A stretch of 64,000 nucleotides of DNA from Roseomonas sp. HF4 (lineage in GTDB: Bacteria; Pseudomonadota; Alphaproteobacteria; Acetobacterales; Acetobacteraceae). Both the position numbers and the translations under genes were made by a program. Below are positions 42,178 through 51,217 of this stretch, piece after piece (the first letter of the stretch is position 1; each line of letters opens with the position of its first letter). The stretch covers positions 1 to 64,000 of the forward strand of contig NZ_STGD01000005.1 in assembly GCF_005222755.1 (NCBI RefSeq). Reading direction: 5' to 3'. The notes beneath the pieces were generated by a model. The model had not been told where the DNA came from, made no database searches, and worked only from the letters and a program-made list of their open reading frames with translations.

Positions 42178-43188
42178 CTACGGCGTGCGCCGGGACAGCG
42201 AGACCGCATAGGCCGCCGCACGCGCCTGCAGCACCGGGTCGTCGCTCATCTCGATGCCCGGCGCCTGGTCCAGGATCATGAAGCTGATCGGGTCACACGG
42301 CCCGCCGGGCCCGGCTTCCACCGAGGTCACCACCAGCCGTCCCACAACCGTGCGCGGCCGGTCCTCCGGCCAGGCGACAGTCGGGTTCAGCAGGTCGTCC
42401 CCCTGCCCAGGGAATTGCAGCACCATGTCGAATTCGACCGGCCCGGCGGCGATACGGCCGCGCAGTTCGTCCGCCAGGAAGTTCGGCCCCATCGACTGCA
42501 TCTGCTCGGCGGTCAGGCGCGCGACGCCGGCGCGCGGCTCGAAGACCCAGCGCGCCGGACGCACCTGACCATCCTGGCCGCGGAAGAGGAAGGTGTTGAC
42601 GCCCCAGTAGGGCGTGGTGGCGAAGCTCGCCGGCGGGTTGTTGGCGGCGAGGAAGCGGCCCTGGTTGGCTACCGAGGGGTTGGCCGCGACGAAGGCGGCA
42701 TAGGCGGCGGCACGTTCGGGGTTCGGCCGGCCGGTCGCGGGGTCGTTGGCGCGCGAGAGCAGACCGTCCACCAGCGCCTGCGGTGTCGGCGCGCCGAAGA
42801 CCGGCGCGGAGATGTTCGCCATCTCGAACAGCTCGCCCGCGGGCGATTCGAAGCGGATCGACAGGCCCCGCGTGCCGCGCGCGGTGTCCGACGCATTGGG
42901 ATTGGCGCCGGCCACGCCGAAGCGGATCACCGCGCTGTTGCGCTGGCCGCTGAACACCGGCGCGACCGACAGCCTGGTGCCCTCGGGCGTGGCCGTAAAA
43001 TGGCCCGCGGCGCAGGTGCCCTTGGGGTGGCTGGGCCGATGGGTGCGCACGGGGCCGAGCACGGCCTCGAAGGCGTTGACGATGGTCTCGGGGTCCGGTT
43101 GCGCCGAGGCCGGCGTGGCGGCCGCAAGCGCACCCGCGAGGACGGCCGCTGCAACATGAAGGCGGGACAGGCGGATCGGGCTGGTCAT
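42178..43188 (-). CDS. Catalase-related secreted peroxidase (SrpA-like)
   Basis: 336 residues, shorter than full catalases and similar to SrpA/catalase-like minicatalases. Signal peptide (VAAAVLAGALAAATPASA). Catalase-fold signatures are HPKGTCAAGHFTATPEG, RFGVAGANPNASDTARGTRG-LSIRF and NTFLFRGQDGQVRPARWVF. A periplasmic haem protein that degrades peroxide is expected. The distal His is expected in RPSHPKG, which is present. Confidence 0.87.
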   Translation of the reverse strand: MTSPIRLSRLHVAAAVLAGALAAATPASAQPDPETIVNAFEAVLGPVRTHRPSHPKGTCAAGHFTATPEGTRLSVAPVFSGQRNSAVIRFGVAGANPNASDTARGTRGLSIRFESPAGELFEMANISAPVFGAPTPQALVDGLLSRANDPATGRPNPERAAAYAAFVAANPSVANQGRFLAANNPPASFATTPYWGVNTFLFRGQDGQVRPARWVFEPRAGVARLTAEQMQSMGPNFLADELRGRIAAGPVEFDMVLQFPGQGDDLLNPTVAWPEDRPRTVVGRLVVTSVEAGPGGPCDPISFMILDQAPGIEMSDDPVLQARAAAYAVSLSRRTP

Positions 43189-43351
43189 TGTCGTGGTCGC
43201 TCCCTGGTGCTGGACACGCGCGTCCGAACGTCACGTGTGCCGCGGCGCGGCGTTTGCCAGCCCGGATTTCGCCGATGGCCCCGCCGGGGTTACGCGGCGC
43301 GCCCGCCCGGGCGCGCGGTGGGCATGCGGGGCCCGGACATGGCTGACGAGC

Positions 43352-43792
43352 TCACAGTGCCAGCTTCATCCCCTCATGGCTCGCGACGAAGCCGAGCGAT
43401 TCGTAGAAGCGGTGCGCCTCCGGCCGCGCCTTGTCGGTCGTCAGCTGCACCAGGCCGCAGCCGCGCGCGCGGCACGCCTCGATGGCCCATTCGAACATCC
43501 GGCGGCCAAGACCCGTCCCGCGATGGCCCGAGGCGATGCGCACGCTCTCGATCTGCCCGCGCCACATCCCCTTGCGCGACAGGCCGGGGATGAAAGTGAG
43601 CTGCAGGCAGCCGACGACGCGCCCGATCTCCTCCGCCACCGCGAGCAGCTGGTTGGGGTCGGCCTCGATCGCGGCGAAGGCCGCTTCATAGGCGGGGTCG
43701 CCCGGCACCTCGCGCCCCGCGCCCAGCATGTCGTCGGCCAGCAGGGCCACGATCGCCGGCAAGTCGGCTTCCGTCGCGCGCCGCAGGATCAC
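43352..43792 (-). CDS. GNAT-family N-acetyltransferase
   Basis: 146 residues from a GTG that overlaps the stop of the upstream synthase gene (GTGA). The acetyl-CoA loop IASGHRGTGLGRRMFEWAIE and C-terminal LTTDKARPEAHRFYESLGF are standard. Last gene of the five-gene minus-strand operon. Substrate unknown. Confidence 0.9.
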   Translation of the reverse strand: MILRRATEADLPAIVALLADDMLGAGREVPGDPAYEAAFAAIEADPNQLLAVAEEIGRVVGCLQLTFIPGLSRKGMWRGQIESVRIASGHRGTGLGRRMFEWAIEACRARGCGLVQLTTDKARPEAHRFYESLGFVASHEGMKLAL

Positions 43793-45090
43793 CCGTAGAG
43801 GTCCGCCCGCGTCAGTGGCAGGCCCGACGCGCCCCTCGCGCGCTTGGTCGCCAGCGTCTGGAAGATGCCGACCGTGCCGCGCTCGAAGGCCAGCGCGCAG
43901 CCGGCCATGTAGGTGATCCAGATGTCGGTCTTGGCGGCGCCCACTTCCTGCACGGCGGCGTCGCGGTTCGCGAACAGCCGCTCGGTCCAGGCGCGGCAGG
44001 TGCGGGCGTAGTGCTCGCGCAGCGCCTCGACGTCGTGGATCTCGAAGCCGTTGCGCTCCAGCGCATCGTGCTCGGCGCCGAGGTGGTCGAGTTCGCCGCC
44101 GGGGAAGATGTAGCGGGTCAGAGCCTCGAACTCAGGACGCTTCTTGCGGAACGTCTTCTCGTCGCGCTTCATCGGCCGCGCGATGGCGTGGTGCAGGTAG
44201 GCCCCGCGCGGGCGCAGCAATTCGCGGATGCGCGCGAAGTAGCCCTCCCGGTTGTCGAGGCCGACCGCCTCGTACATGCCCACACTCGCCACCTTGTCGA
44301 ATGGCTCGGCCTTCAGCGTGCGGAAATCCGTCAGCTCGATCGTGACGCGGTCCTGGAGGCCGAGGCGCTTCACCTTCTCGACCGCGTAGGCGTATTGCTC
44401 CTCGGCCAGCGTCACGCCATGCGCCTTCACGCCGTAGTTCCGCGCCGCATGGCAGACCAGCCCGCCCCAGCCGCAGCCGATGTCGAGGAAGCGTTCCCCC
44501 GGCTGCAGCCGCAGCTTCCGGCAGACGTGGTCGAGCTTGGCGACCTGCGCTTCCGCGAGCGTCGCCTCGGGCGTCGGGTAGTAGGCGCAGGTGTAGACCA
44601 TCTCGGGGCAGAGAAAGAGCGCGTAGAAGGCGTTCGACAGGTCGTAGTGGAAATGCATCAACGCCTTGTCGTCGCGCCCCTCGCCGTATTTCGCGGCGTC
44701 GCCGGGGCCGGAGAAGGCGTGCGAGCCCTGCGACTTGCCCGCCCCGAAGGCGAAGGGCAGCAACCCGCGCGCCAGCGCCAACTTGTCGAGTCGCTTCAGC
44801 AGGCCACGGCGGCCATGCTCAGCGCGCTCGGCGAGATCGAGCAGCGTGCCACCCTCGATCGCGACATCCCCGGCGGCCATCGCCTCGATCAGCGTGGTCA
44901 GGCGCGGGCGCCGCACCAGGCGCGTGAGCGCCGCCGGGTCGCGGATCGCGACCGCCACATCGCCGCGCGGCGCGGGCCCGAGCGGCACCTCGGACCCGTC
45001 CCAGAGGCGGAGCATGAGATCCGCCTTCAGATGCTCCGCGACATGCGCGGCCAGGCGGCGGACGCGGTCGGCACCCTTGTCCGCCGCCAT
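43789..45090 (-). CDS. cfa: Cyclopropane-fatty-acyl-phospholipid synthase family methyltransferase
   Basis: 433 residues, ATG at 45090. The N-terminal half contains HYDLSNAFYALFL at 148-160, then the SAM motif FLDIGCGWGG at 201-210, and the acyl-substrate region YAYAVEKVKRLGLQD. It transfers a methylene from S-adenosylmethionine to unsaturated lipid chains, or acts as a related lipid methyltransferase. It starts 5 nt after the importer binding-protein stop, so it is translationally tied to that ABC operon, an uncommon setting. Confidence 0.88.
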   Translation of the reverse strand: MAADKGADRVRRLAAHVAEHLKADLMLRLWDGSEVPLGPAPRGDVAVAIRDPAALTRLVRRPRLTTLIEAMAAGDVAIEGGTLLDLAERAEHGRRGLLKRLDKLALARGLLPFAFGAGKSQGSHAFSGPGDAAKYGEGRDDKALMHFHYDLSNAFYALFLCPEMVYTCAYYPTPEATLAEAQVAKLDHVCRKLRLQPGERFLDIGCGWGGLVCHAARNYGVKAHGVTLAEEQYAYAVEKVKRLGLQDRVTIELTDFRTLKAEPFDKVASVGMYEAVGLDNREGYFARIRELLRPRGAYLHHAIARPMKRDEKTFRKKRPEFEALTRYIFPGGELDHLGAEHDALERNGFEIHDVEALREHYARTCRAWTERLFANRDAAVQEVGAAKTDIWITYMAGCALAFERGTVGIFQTLATKRARGASGLPLTRADLYG

Positions 45091-45095
45091 GCGCG

Positions 45096-46055
45096 TCAGA
45101 TCCGCACGCGGTCCGGCGCGACCCAGCGCAGCGGATCGGCCCAGATCACGTCCGACGTCGTCACCGGCCGGTCCAGCCGGTTCATGCCGCGCAGCTGGTC
45201 GATCGCGAGCTGGATGTTCGCCACGCTGTCGGCGGTCAGGTTCATCCGGTAGGCGACCTTGGTCATCAGCTCCGCGATGAAGGCGCGGTCCTGGCGCAGG
45301 AAGCGCGCCACCTGTGCCGCCGCTTGGTCCTTGTTGGTCTCGATGAATTCCTGCGCCTGGATCAGGGCGCGCATCAGGCGCTCGGTCGTGGCACGGTTCT
45401 CAGTCGCCCAGGCCTTGTTCATGTAGACGAAGTTGCGGACGATCTGGATGCTCTCGTTGTTGATCAGGATGTGGGTGTTCGGAATGGCGCGCTGCGCGCG
45501 GGTCGGCCAGGGCTCCCACACCGCGAAGGCGTCGATGTTGCCGCGTTCGAGGGCGGCGACCATCTCCGGCGCCTCGACGTTCACGATGGTGTAGTCGGCG
45601 GGGTTCAGGTTGAGCTTGGCCACGACCGACAGCCAGAAGGTCTCGCTGCCGGTGCCGCGCGCAACGCCGACGCGCTTGCCCTTGAGTTCGTCCATGGTGC
45701 GGATGTTGCGGCCGAGCACGCTGATCCAGCGCAGCAGCGCCGTGCCCTCGGCCACCGCGACCACGTTGGGGTCGCGCACATTGGCAGACACCCCGGCCTG
45801 CTCCGCGCCATAGGCGGAATTGACCTGGTTTCCGATCAGGAATGCGATCATGGCCGAGCCGGACGGCCCGGTGTTGACCGTCACGTCGAGGCCGTTGCGC
45901 TCGAAGAAGCCGCCTTCCTTGGCGACGTAGAAGGGCGCGAAGGACGGGTCGACGCCGGTCGCGATGGTCACGCGCGTGGGCGACTGCCCGGCGGCGGGCA
46001 GGACATAGGCGCCGGCGGCCGCGGCCGGCAGCGCGAGGATGGAACGACGGTTCAT
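45096..46055 (-). CDS. ABC transporter substrate-binding protein, SsuA/TauA/NrtA-like
   Basis: 319 residues from the ATG at 46055 with a signal peptide (SILALPAAAAGAYVLPAA). Type II periplasmic binding fold: ATGVDPSFAPFYVAKEGGFF, NTGPSGSAMIAFLIGNQV, ELKGKRVGVARGTGSETFW. Family members bind aliphatic sulfonates, taurine, nitrate or thiamine-precursor ligands; the exact one cannot be read. Works with the permease and ATPase genes just upstream. Confidence 0.9.
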   Translation of the reverse strand: MNRRSILALPAAAAGAYVLPAAGQSPTRVTIATGVDPSFAPFYVAKEGGFFERNGLDVTVNTGPSGSAMIAFLIGNQVNSAYGAEQAGVSANVRDPNVVAVAEGTALLRWISVLGRNIRTMDELKGKRVGVARGTGSETFWLSVVAKLNLNPADYTIVNVEAPEMVAALERGNIDAFAVWEPWPTRAQRAIPNTHILINNESIQIVRNFVYMNKAWATENRATTERLMRALIQAQEFIETNKDQAAAQVARFLRQDRAFIAELMTKVAYRMNLTADSVANIQLAIDQLRGMNRLDRPVTTSDVIWADPLRWVAPDRVRI

Positions 46056-46104
46056 CTTGCTTCTCCCTGTTGGGTCGGAGGGTGGCTCCACGCCACCTGC
46101 GTGG

Positions 46105-46872
46105 TCAGACAGTCGCGTTGAAGCGTCCGGCGAAGGTACGGATCAGGAAGCGGAAGGCGCGGTCGGTCATGAAGCCGAGCAGCCCGAGTGCCACCAGGGC
46201 CACGAAGATGTCCTCGATCTGCATGAACAGCCGCGCATCCCACAGAAGCTTGCCGAGCCCGTCGTTCGAGGCGACGAGCTCGGCCGCCACGATGGTGACG
46301 AAGGCGTTGGACATGGCAAGCCGCATGCCGGTCAGGATGTAGGGCACCGTCGCCGGCAGCGCGACGAGGCCGAAGACCTGCAGGCGCGTGGCGCCCAGGC
46401 ACCGCGCCGCGCGGATCTTGTCCCGCCCCACGGCGCCCACGCCCGCCGCCGTGCTGATGATGACGACGAAGACCGTGGTGTAGGCGATGAGGAAGACCTT
46501 GCTCTCCTCCCCGATGCCGAACCAGATCACGGCGACGGTGATCATCGCGACGGCGGGAATGAAGCGGAAGAACTCGGTCCAGGGTTCCAGCAGCCAGCGC
46601 ACCGGGCGGAAGGACCCGATGGCGAGGCCGACCGGGATGCCGATCGCGCTGCCCAGCAGGAAGCCCTGCAGGATGCGCCGCATCGATGCGACGATCTGCT
46701 CCTGCAGGATGTTGTCCTCGATCAGCACCACCGCCCGCTCGAAGACCGGCCAGGGCGGCGGGAACAGGATCGACTTCACGAGCACCGTCGCCGCCAGGTG
46801 CCAGATCAGGAACAGCAGCGCGAAGCCCGCGACATAGCCCGCGGCGGTGGCGAGGCGGCTGTCAGTGCGCAC
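46105..46872 (-). CDS. ABC transporter permease, SsuC/TauC-like
   Basis: 255 residues from a GTG overlapping the ATPase gene by 11 nt. Six helices. The EAA-type loop DKIRAARCLGATRLQVFGLV is clear, and FIPAVAMITVAVIWFGIG is typical of nitrate/taurine-class permeases. Confidence 0.9.
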   Translation of the reverse strand: MRTDSRLATAAGYVAGFALLFLIWHLAATVLVKSILFPPPWPVFERAVVLIEDNILQEQIVASMRRILQGFLLGSAIGIPVGLAIGSFRPVRWLLEPWTEFFRFIPAVAMITVAVIWFGIGEESKVFLIAYTTVFVVIISTAAGVGAVGRDKIRAARCLGATRLQVFGLVALPATVPYILTGMRLAMSNAFVTIVAAELVASNDGLGKLLWDARLFMQIEDIFVALVALGLLGFMTDRAFRFLIRTFAGRFNATV

Positions 46873-47629
46873 CGTGGATCTCGTCGTGAATGAGGGCGTG
46901 GACCTCCCGGAACGCCGCCATAAAGGCGTCCGAGGTGCGCTCGCGCGGGAAGGGCAGGTCGACCGGGATGATGGCCTTCAGCGTGCCGCCCGGGCCGCGC
47001 TTCATGACGCCGACGCGCGTCGCCAGCGCCACCGCTTCCTCGATGTCGTGCGTGATGAACAGCACGGTCTTCCTGGTCTCGGCCCAGATGCGCGACAGCT
47101 CACCCTGCAGCACCGCGCGCGTCATGGCATCGAGCGCGCCGAAAGGCTCGTCCATCAGCAGCATGCGCGGGTCGTTGGCCAGCGCGCGGGCGATCTGGAT
47201 GCGCTGCTTCATGCCGCCCGAAAGTTCCGACGGGTGCTTCGCCCCCTGCCCGGTCAGGCCGACCATCTTCAGGTAGTGCTCGGCCTTGGCACGACGTTCC
47301 GCCCGGCCCATGCCGCGCAGGCGCAGCCCGAAGGCGATGTTGTCGAGCGCGGTCAGCCAGTCATAGAGACTGTCATGGCCCTGGAAGACGACGCCGCGAT
47401 CGGCGCCCGGCCGCTCCACCGGCACCCCGTCGAGCAGGATGCGCCCGGCGGTCGGCCGCTCGAAGCCGGCGACCATGTTCAGCACCGTGGTCTTGCCGCA
47501 GCCCGAGGTGCCCAGCAGGCAGAAGAACTCGCCGTCCGCCAAGTCGAGCGTGAAGTCGCGCACGGCCTCCCACGCGCCTGTCCGGCCGCTGTAGGTCTTC
47601 CCAACGCCGTCGAGCGTCACCAAAGCCAC
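46862..47629 (-). CDS. ABC transporter ATPase, SsuB/TauB-like
   Basis: 255 residues, GTG start. Walker A LLGTSGCGKTTVL, Q-loop VFQGHDSLYDWLTALDNIAF, signature SELSGGMKQRIQIARAL, Walker B MLLMDEPFGALD. First gene of the minus-strand operon that continues through the permease, binding protein, synthase and acetyltransferase. Divergent from the SDR gene. Confidence 0.9.
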   Translation of the reverse strand: MALVTLDGVGKTYSGRTGAWEAVRDFTLDLADGEFFCLLGTSGCGKTTVLNMVAGFERPTAGRILLDGVPVERPGADRGVVFQGHDSLYDWLTALDNIAFGLRLRGMGRAERRAKAEHYLKMVGLTGQGAKHPSELSGGMKQRIQIARALANDPRMLLMDEPFGALDAMTRAVLQGELSRIWAETRKTVLFITHDIEEAVALATRVGVMKRGPGGTLKAIIPVDLPFPRERTSDAFMAAFREVHALIHDEIHGAH

Positions 47630-47757
47630 GTCAAGCCCCGTCGATCCGCATGGATTTCATTAGGGCTGGTACGCCCGGCCGGCAACCCGGCTTCACGCGC
47701 TGGGGGGGCGGGGCTAGAACCTCGGGCGGCTGGAAACCACACAGGAGGGAACGCCGG

Positions 47758-48672
47758 ATGCCGAACATGCTCGAGGGCAAGGTCGCGATCGTGACGGGGG
47801 CCGGCAACGGCATCGGGCGCGAGATCGCCATCATGATGGCGCAGCAGGGCGCCAAGGTGATCATCAACGACGTCGGCGCCTCGGTCTCGGGCGAGGGCCA
47901 GGACGCGACGCCGGCGCAGCAGACCAAGGCGATCATCGCGCAGAACGGCGGCAGCGCCGAGATCTCGGCCGAGAGCGTCGCCACCTGGGCCAGCGCGCAG
48001 AAGATCGTGCAGTCCGCGCTCGACCATTTCGGCCGCATCGACATCGTGGTGAACAACGCCGGCATCCTGCGCGACCAGATCTTCCACCGCATGACGCCCG
48101 AGGAATGGGACAGCGTCATTGCGGTCCACCTGTCCGGGTCGTTCTACGTCTCCCGCGCGGCGGCCACGCATTTCCGCCAGCAGCAGTCCGGCGCCTTCGT
48201 GCACATGTCGTCCACCTCCGGGCTCATCGGCAATTTCGGCCAGGCGAACTACTCGGCGGCCAAGATCGGCATCGTCGGGCTGTCGAAGTCGATCGCGCTC
48301 GACATGGCGCGGTTCAACGTACGGTCCAACTGCATCGCGCCCTTCGCCTGGTCGCGCATGACCGGCACCATCCCGGCGGAAACTCCCGAGCAGAAGCGCC
48401 GCGTCGAGCGCATCATGCAGATGACGCCCGACAAGAACGCACCGCTCGCGGTCTTCCTGGCGTCGGACGCGGCGAAGGACGTGACGGGGCAGATCTTCTC
48501 GCCCCGCATGAACGAGCTGTTCGTCTACAGCCAGATCCGCCCGATCAAGTCGGTGCATCGCGAGAATGGCTGGACGCCGGAGGCGATCGCGGAATACGCG
48601 CTGCCCTCGCTCGCGCAGGGCTTCTCGAAGCTCGAGCGGTCCGGCGACGTCTTCTGCTGGGACCCGATCTGA
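47758..48672 (+). CDS. Short-chain dehydrogenase/reductase
   Basis: 304 residues. Cofactor loop VTGAGNGIGREIA (TGxxxGIG), NNAGIL, and the catalytic Ser in HMSSTSGLIG with YSAAK (Tyr-x-x-x-Lys). The long form with an extra tail of about 50 residues (RPIKSVHRENGWTPEAIAEY) resembles the hydroxyacyl-CoA dehydrogenase-like SDRs of fatty-acid metabolism. GGAGGGA upstream. Followed by genes for CoA ligation, so a role in an acyl-CoA pathway is plausible. Confidence 0.9.
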   Translation: MPNMLEGKVAIVTGAGNGIGREIAIMMAQQGAKVIINDVGASVSGEGQDATPAQQTKAIIAQNGGSAEISAESVATWASAQKIVQSALDHFGRIDIVVNNAGILRDQIFHRMTPEEWDSVIAVHLSGSFYVSRAAATHFRQQQSGAFVHMSSTSGLIGNFGQANYSAAKIGIVGLSKSIALDMARFNVRSNCIAPFAWSRMTGTIPAETPEQKRRVERIMQMTPDKNAPLAVFLASDAAKDVTGQIFSPRMNELFVYSQIRPIKSVHRENGWTPEAIAEYALPSLAQGFSKLERSGDVFCWDPI

Positions 48673-49130
48673 CGGCCGCGCCACGGCGGGCGCTGGCCCT
48701 GGCGTTCTGCGCCCTGGCCGCGCCCGCCCTCGGCCAGGTCTCCCGGGCGGCGCTGGACGCCGCGCAGCGGCTGCCGCCGACGCGCGCGCTCGAGGCACCG
48801 CTGCGCGCCGCGCCCTGCGCATTCGCGCCGGTCGCGCAGCACCTCGACCGGCTGCCCTCGAACCTGCCATGGGCTCGGCCCGACGCGGCCGTGCTTTTCT
48901 CGGAGCTGCCAGGCCTCGCACCCGGCAGCCGCGCCGTGGTGCTGCGTCCGACGCGCGAACTCCTGGCCCGCGCCGCGACGCGGGCGCGCATCGCCGAGGG
49001 CGACATCACGCTGCACGACCTCGACCTCGCGCCGCTGCCGGCCGATGCGCCGGCGCCGGCCTTCCTCGCCATCCATGTCGCGCCTCCCGCCATGCTGCCC
49101 GAAGGCTGCGTCGCGCAGGGGCAGCGCTGA
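48669..49130 (+). CDS. Small secreted protein, CTG start likely
   Basis: About 153 residues. The frame overlaps the SDR stop; its only plausible start within reach is CTG at 48669, overlapping as CTGA. The following residues TAAPRRALALAFCALAAPAL and GQ form a good signal peptide. The mature part has conserved-looking ELPGLAPGSRAVVLRPTREL and two cysteines. No ATG, GTG or TTG in frame lies near. Family not recognised; start is uncertain. Confidence 0.55.
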   Translation: MTAAPRRALALAFCALAAPALGQVSRAALDAAQRLPPTRALEAPLRAAPCAFAPVAQHLDRLPSNLPWARPDAAVLFSELPGLAPGSRAVVLRPTRELLARAATRARIAEGDITLHDLDLAPLPADAPAPAFLAIHVAPPAMLPEGCVAQGQR

Positions 49131-49143
49131 ACCGGACCCCACC

Positions 49144-51195
49144 ATGACCGACCTCGCGCCCGCCCTGCTGAACCCCCGCCACATCGCGCTGGTGGGCGCC
49201 TCGGCCGACCCCGCGCGCCTGACGGCCCGCGCGCAGGTCTATCTCCGCAAGCACGGCTTCGACGGCGACCTCTATCCGGTGAACCCGCGCGCGGAGACGG
49301 TGCTCGGCGAGCGATCCTACCCGACCATCGCCGACATCCCGGGGCCGGTGGACCTCGCCTACCTGCTGCTCGGCACCGAACATGTCGAGGGCGTCATCGC
49401 CGATGTCGCGGCCAAGGGCATCCCGGTCGCGGCGATCCTGGCGGACGGCTTCGCGGAAGCCGGGCCGGAGGGCCAGGCACGCCAGGCGCGGCTGCTGGCC
49501 ACGGCGCGCGCCGCCGGCGTGCGCATCCTCGGGCCCAATTCCATGGGGCTGATCAACCTGAACGCCCGCACCGCCTGCTCGGTGAACGCGGCGCTGGAAG
49601 CCGAGAGCCTGCCCGCCGGGCGCCTCGCGCTCGTCTCGCAGTCGGGCTCGATGCTCGGCGCCATCATGGCGCGCGGCGCCGCGCGCGGCCTCGGCTTCTC
49701 GCACCTGATCAGCACCGGCAACGAGGCCGACCTGACCGCGAGCGAGATCGCCGGCCTGCTGGTCGACGACCCAGAGGTCGACGCCATCCTGCTGTTCCTG
49801 GAGGCGATCCGCCGCGCCGACCTGCTGGCCGCGGCCGCGCGCCGCGCCCATGCGGCGGGCAAGCCGATCATCGCCTTCAAGCTCGGGCGTTCGTCCTTCG
49901 GCGCGGAGCTGGCGAACAGCCACACCGGCGCGCTGGCGGGCTCGGATGCCGCCGCCGACGCCTTCTTCCGCGCCAACGGCATCGCGCGCGTGACGATGAT
50001 CGAGGCGCTGCTCGAAGCCCCCGCGCTGTTCGTCGGACGCAGGCCGCTGGCCGCGCCGAAGCGCGCCGTCTCGGTCATGACAACCACGGGCGGCGGCGGC
50101 GCCATGGCGGTCGATGCGCTCGGCGTCGCCGGCATCGAGACGCGCGCGCCGGATGCGACGGCGGTCGAGGGCCTGAAGGCCGCCGGCCTGCCGCATCACG
50201 GGCGGATGATCGACGTGACGCTGGCCGGCACGCGGGCGGACAAGGTGCAGGCCGCGCTCGCGGCGCTCGCGGCGGACCCGGATACCGACCTGGCGCTGTC
50301 CGTGATCGGCTCCTCGGCCCAGTTCCGGCCGCATGACGCGGTTGCGGGCATCCTGGCCGCGGCGAAGGCGGGCCATGCGAAGCCGATCGCGGCCTTCCTG
50401 GTGCCGCAGGCGGATGTCTCGCTGCGGATGCTGGGGGAGGCCGGCGTCGCCGCCTTCCGCACGCCGGAATCCTGCGCCGACGCCATCCGCGCCTTCCTCG
50501 ACTGGCGCGCGCCGCGGTCGCCGTCCTCCGCGCCGTCCATCAGCTTCCCGCTGCCCGCGCGACCGGATGAGGGCGATGCGCGGCAGCTCATGGCCATGCT
50601 CGGAATCGACACGGGCTATTCCGTCATGCGCACGCCGCAGGACGCGCCGGACGGGCTGAACTTCCCCGTGGCGCTCAAGGTCCTCTCGCCCGACCTCGCC
50701 CACAAGACGGAGGTCGGCGGCGTCGCGCTGAACATCCCGGATGCGGGGGCGCTGCAGGCCGAGGCCCAGGCCATGCTGTCCCGCGTGCGCGAACGCGCGC
50801 CCGACGCGCGGATCACGGGCTTCCTGGTGCAGCCCATGGTGCGCGGCCTGGCCGAGGCGATCATCGGCTTCCGCCGCGACCCCGAGGCCGGGCCGGTCGT
50901 GCTGGTCGGCGCCGGCGGCGTGCTGGCCGAACTGCACCGCGACACCGCGCTGCGCTGCGCCCCGGTGACCGAGGCGGAGGCGCGCGAGATGATCGCCGAG
51001 GTGAAGGGCCTGCGCCCGGTCTCGGGCTGGCGGTCCCTGCCGCGCGGCGACCTCGAGGCGCTGGCGCGCGCCGTCGTCGCCGTCTCCCGCCTGGCCGCCC
51101 TGCCCGAGGTGGCGGAGGCGGAGATCAACCCGCTCATCATCCTCGGCGAGGGCCGGGGCGTCGCCGTCGCCGATGCCTGGGTGGTCCGCGGCTGA
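49144..51195 (+). CDS. Acetate/acyl-CoA ligase, NDP-forming (two-domain fused)
   Basis: 683 residues. The CoA-binding domain is at about 5-140 (NPRHIALVGASADPARLTAR), the succinyl-CoA-ligase-like domain at about 145-440 with the phospho-His in SHTGALAGSD, and the ATP-grasp domain at about 470-683 (FPVALKVLSPDLAHKTEVGG, VVLVGAGGVLAEL). It forms acyl-CoA from an acid, NTP and CoA. Lies 13 nt downstream of the previous gene. No GNAT domain, unlike Pat enzymes. Confidence 0.9.
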   Translation: MTDLAPALLNPRHIALVGASADPARLTARAQVYLRKHGFDGDLYPVNPRAETVLGERSYPTIADIPGPVDLAYLLLGTEHVEGVIADVAAKGIPVAAILADGFAEAGPEGQARQARLLATARAAGVRILGPNSMGLINLNARTACSVNAALEAESLPAGRLALVSQSGSMLGAIMARGAARGLGFSHLISTGNEADLTASEIAGLLVDDPEVDAILLFLEAIRRADLLAAAARRAHAAGKPIIAFKLGRSSFGAELANSHTGALAGSDAAADAFFRANGIARVTMIEALLEAPALFVGRRPLAAPKRAVSVMTTTGGGGAMAVDALGVAGIETRAPDATAVEGLKAAGLPHHGRMIDVTLAGTRADKVQAALAALAADPDTDLALSVIGSSAQFRPHDAVAGILAAAKAGHAKPIAAFLVPQADVSLRMLGEAGVAAFRTPESCADAIRAFLDWRAPRSPSSAPSISFPLPARPDEGDARQLMAMLGIDTGYSVMRTPQDAPDGLNFPVALKVLSPDLAHKTEVGGVALNIPDAGALQAEAQAMLSRVRERAPDARITGFLVQPMVRGLAEAIIGFRRDPEAGPVVLVGAGGVLAELHRDTALRCAPVTEAEAREMIAEVKGLRPVSGWRSLPRGDLEALARAVVAVSRLAALPEVAEAEINPLIILGEGRGVAVADAWVVRG

Positions 51196-51217
51196 GGTTC
51201 CGTGCCACCCTGGCGCC

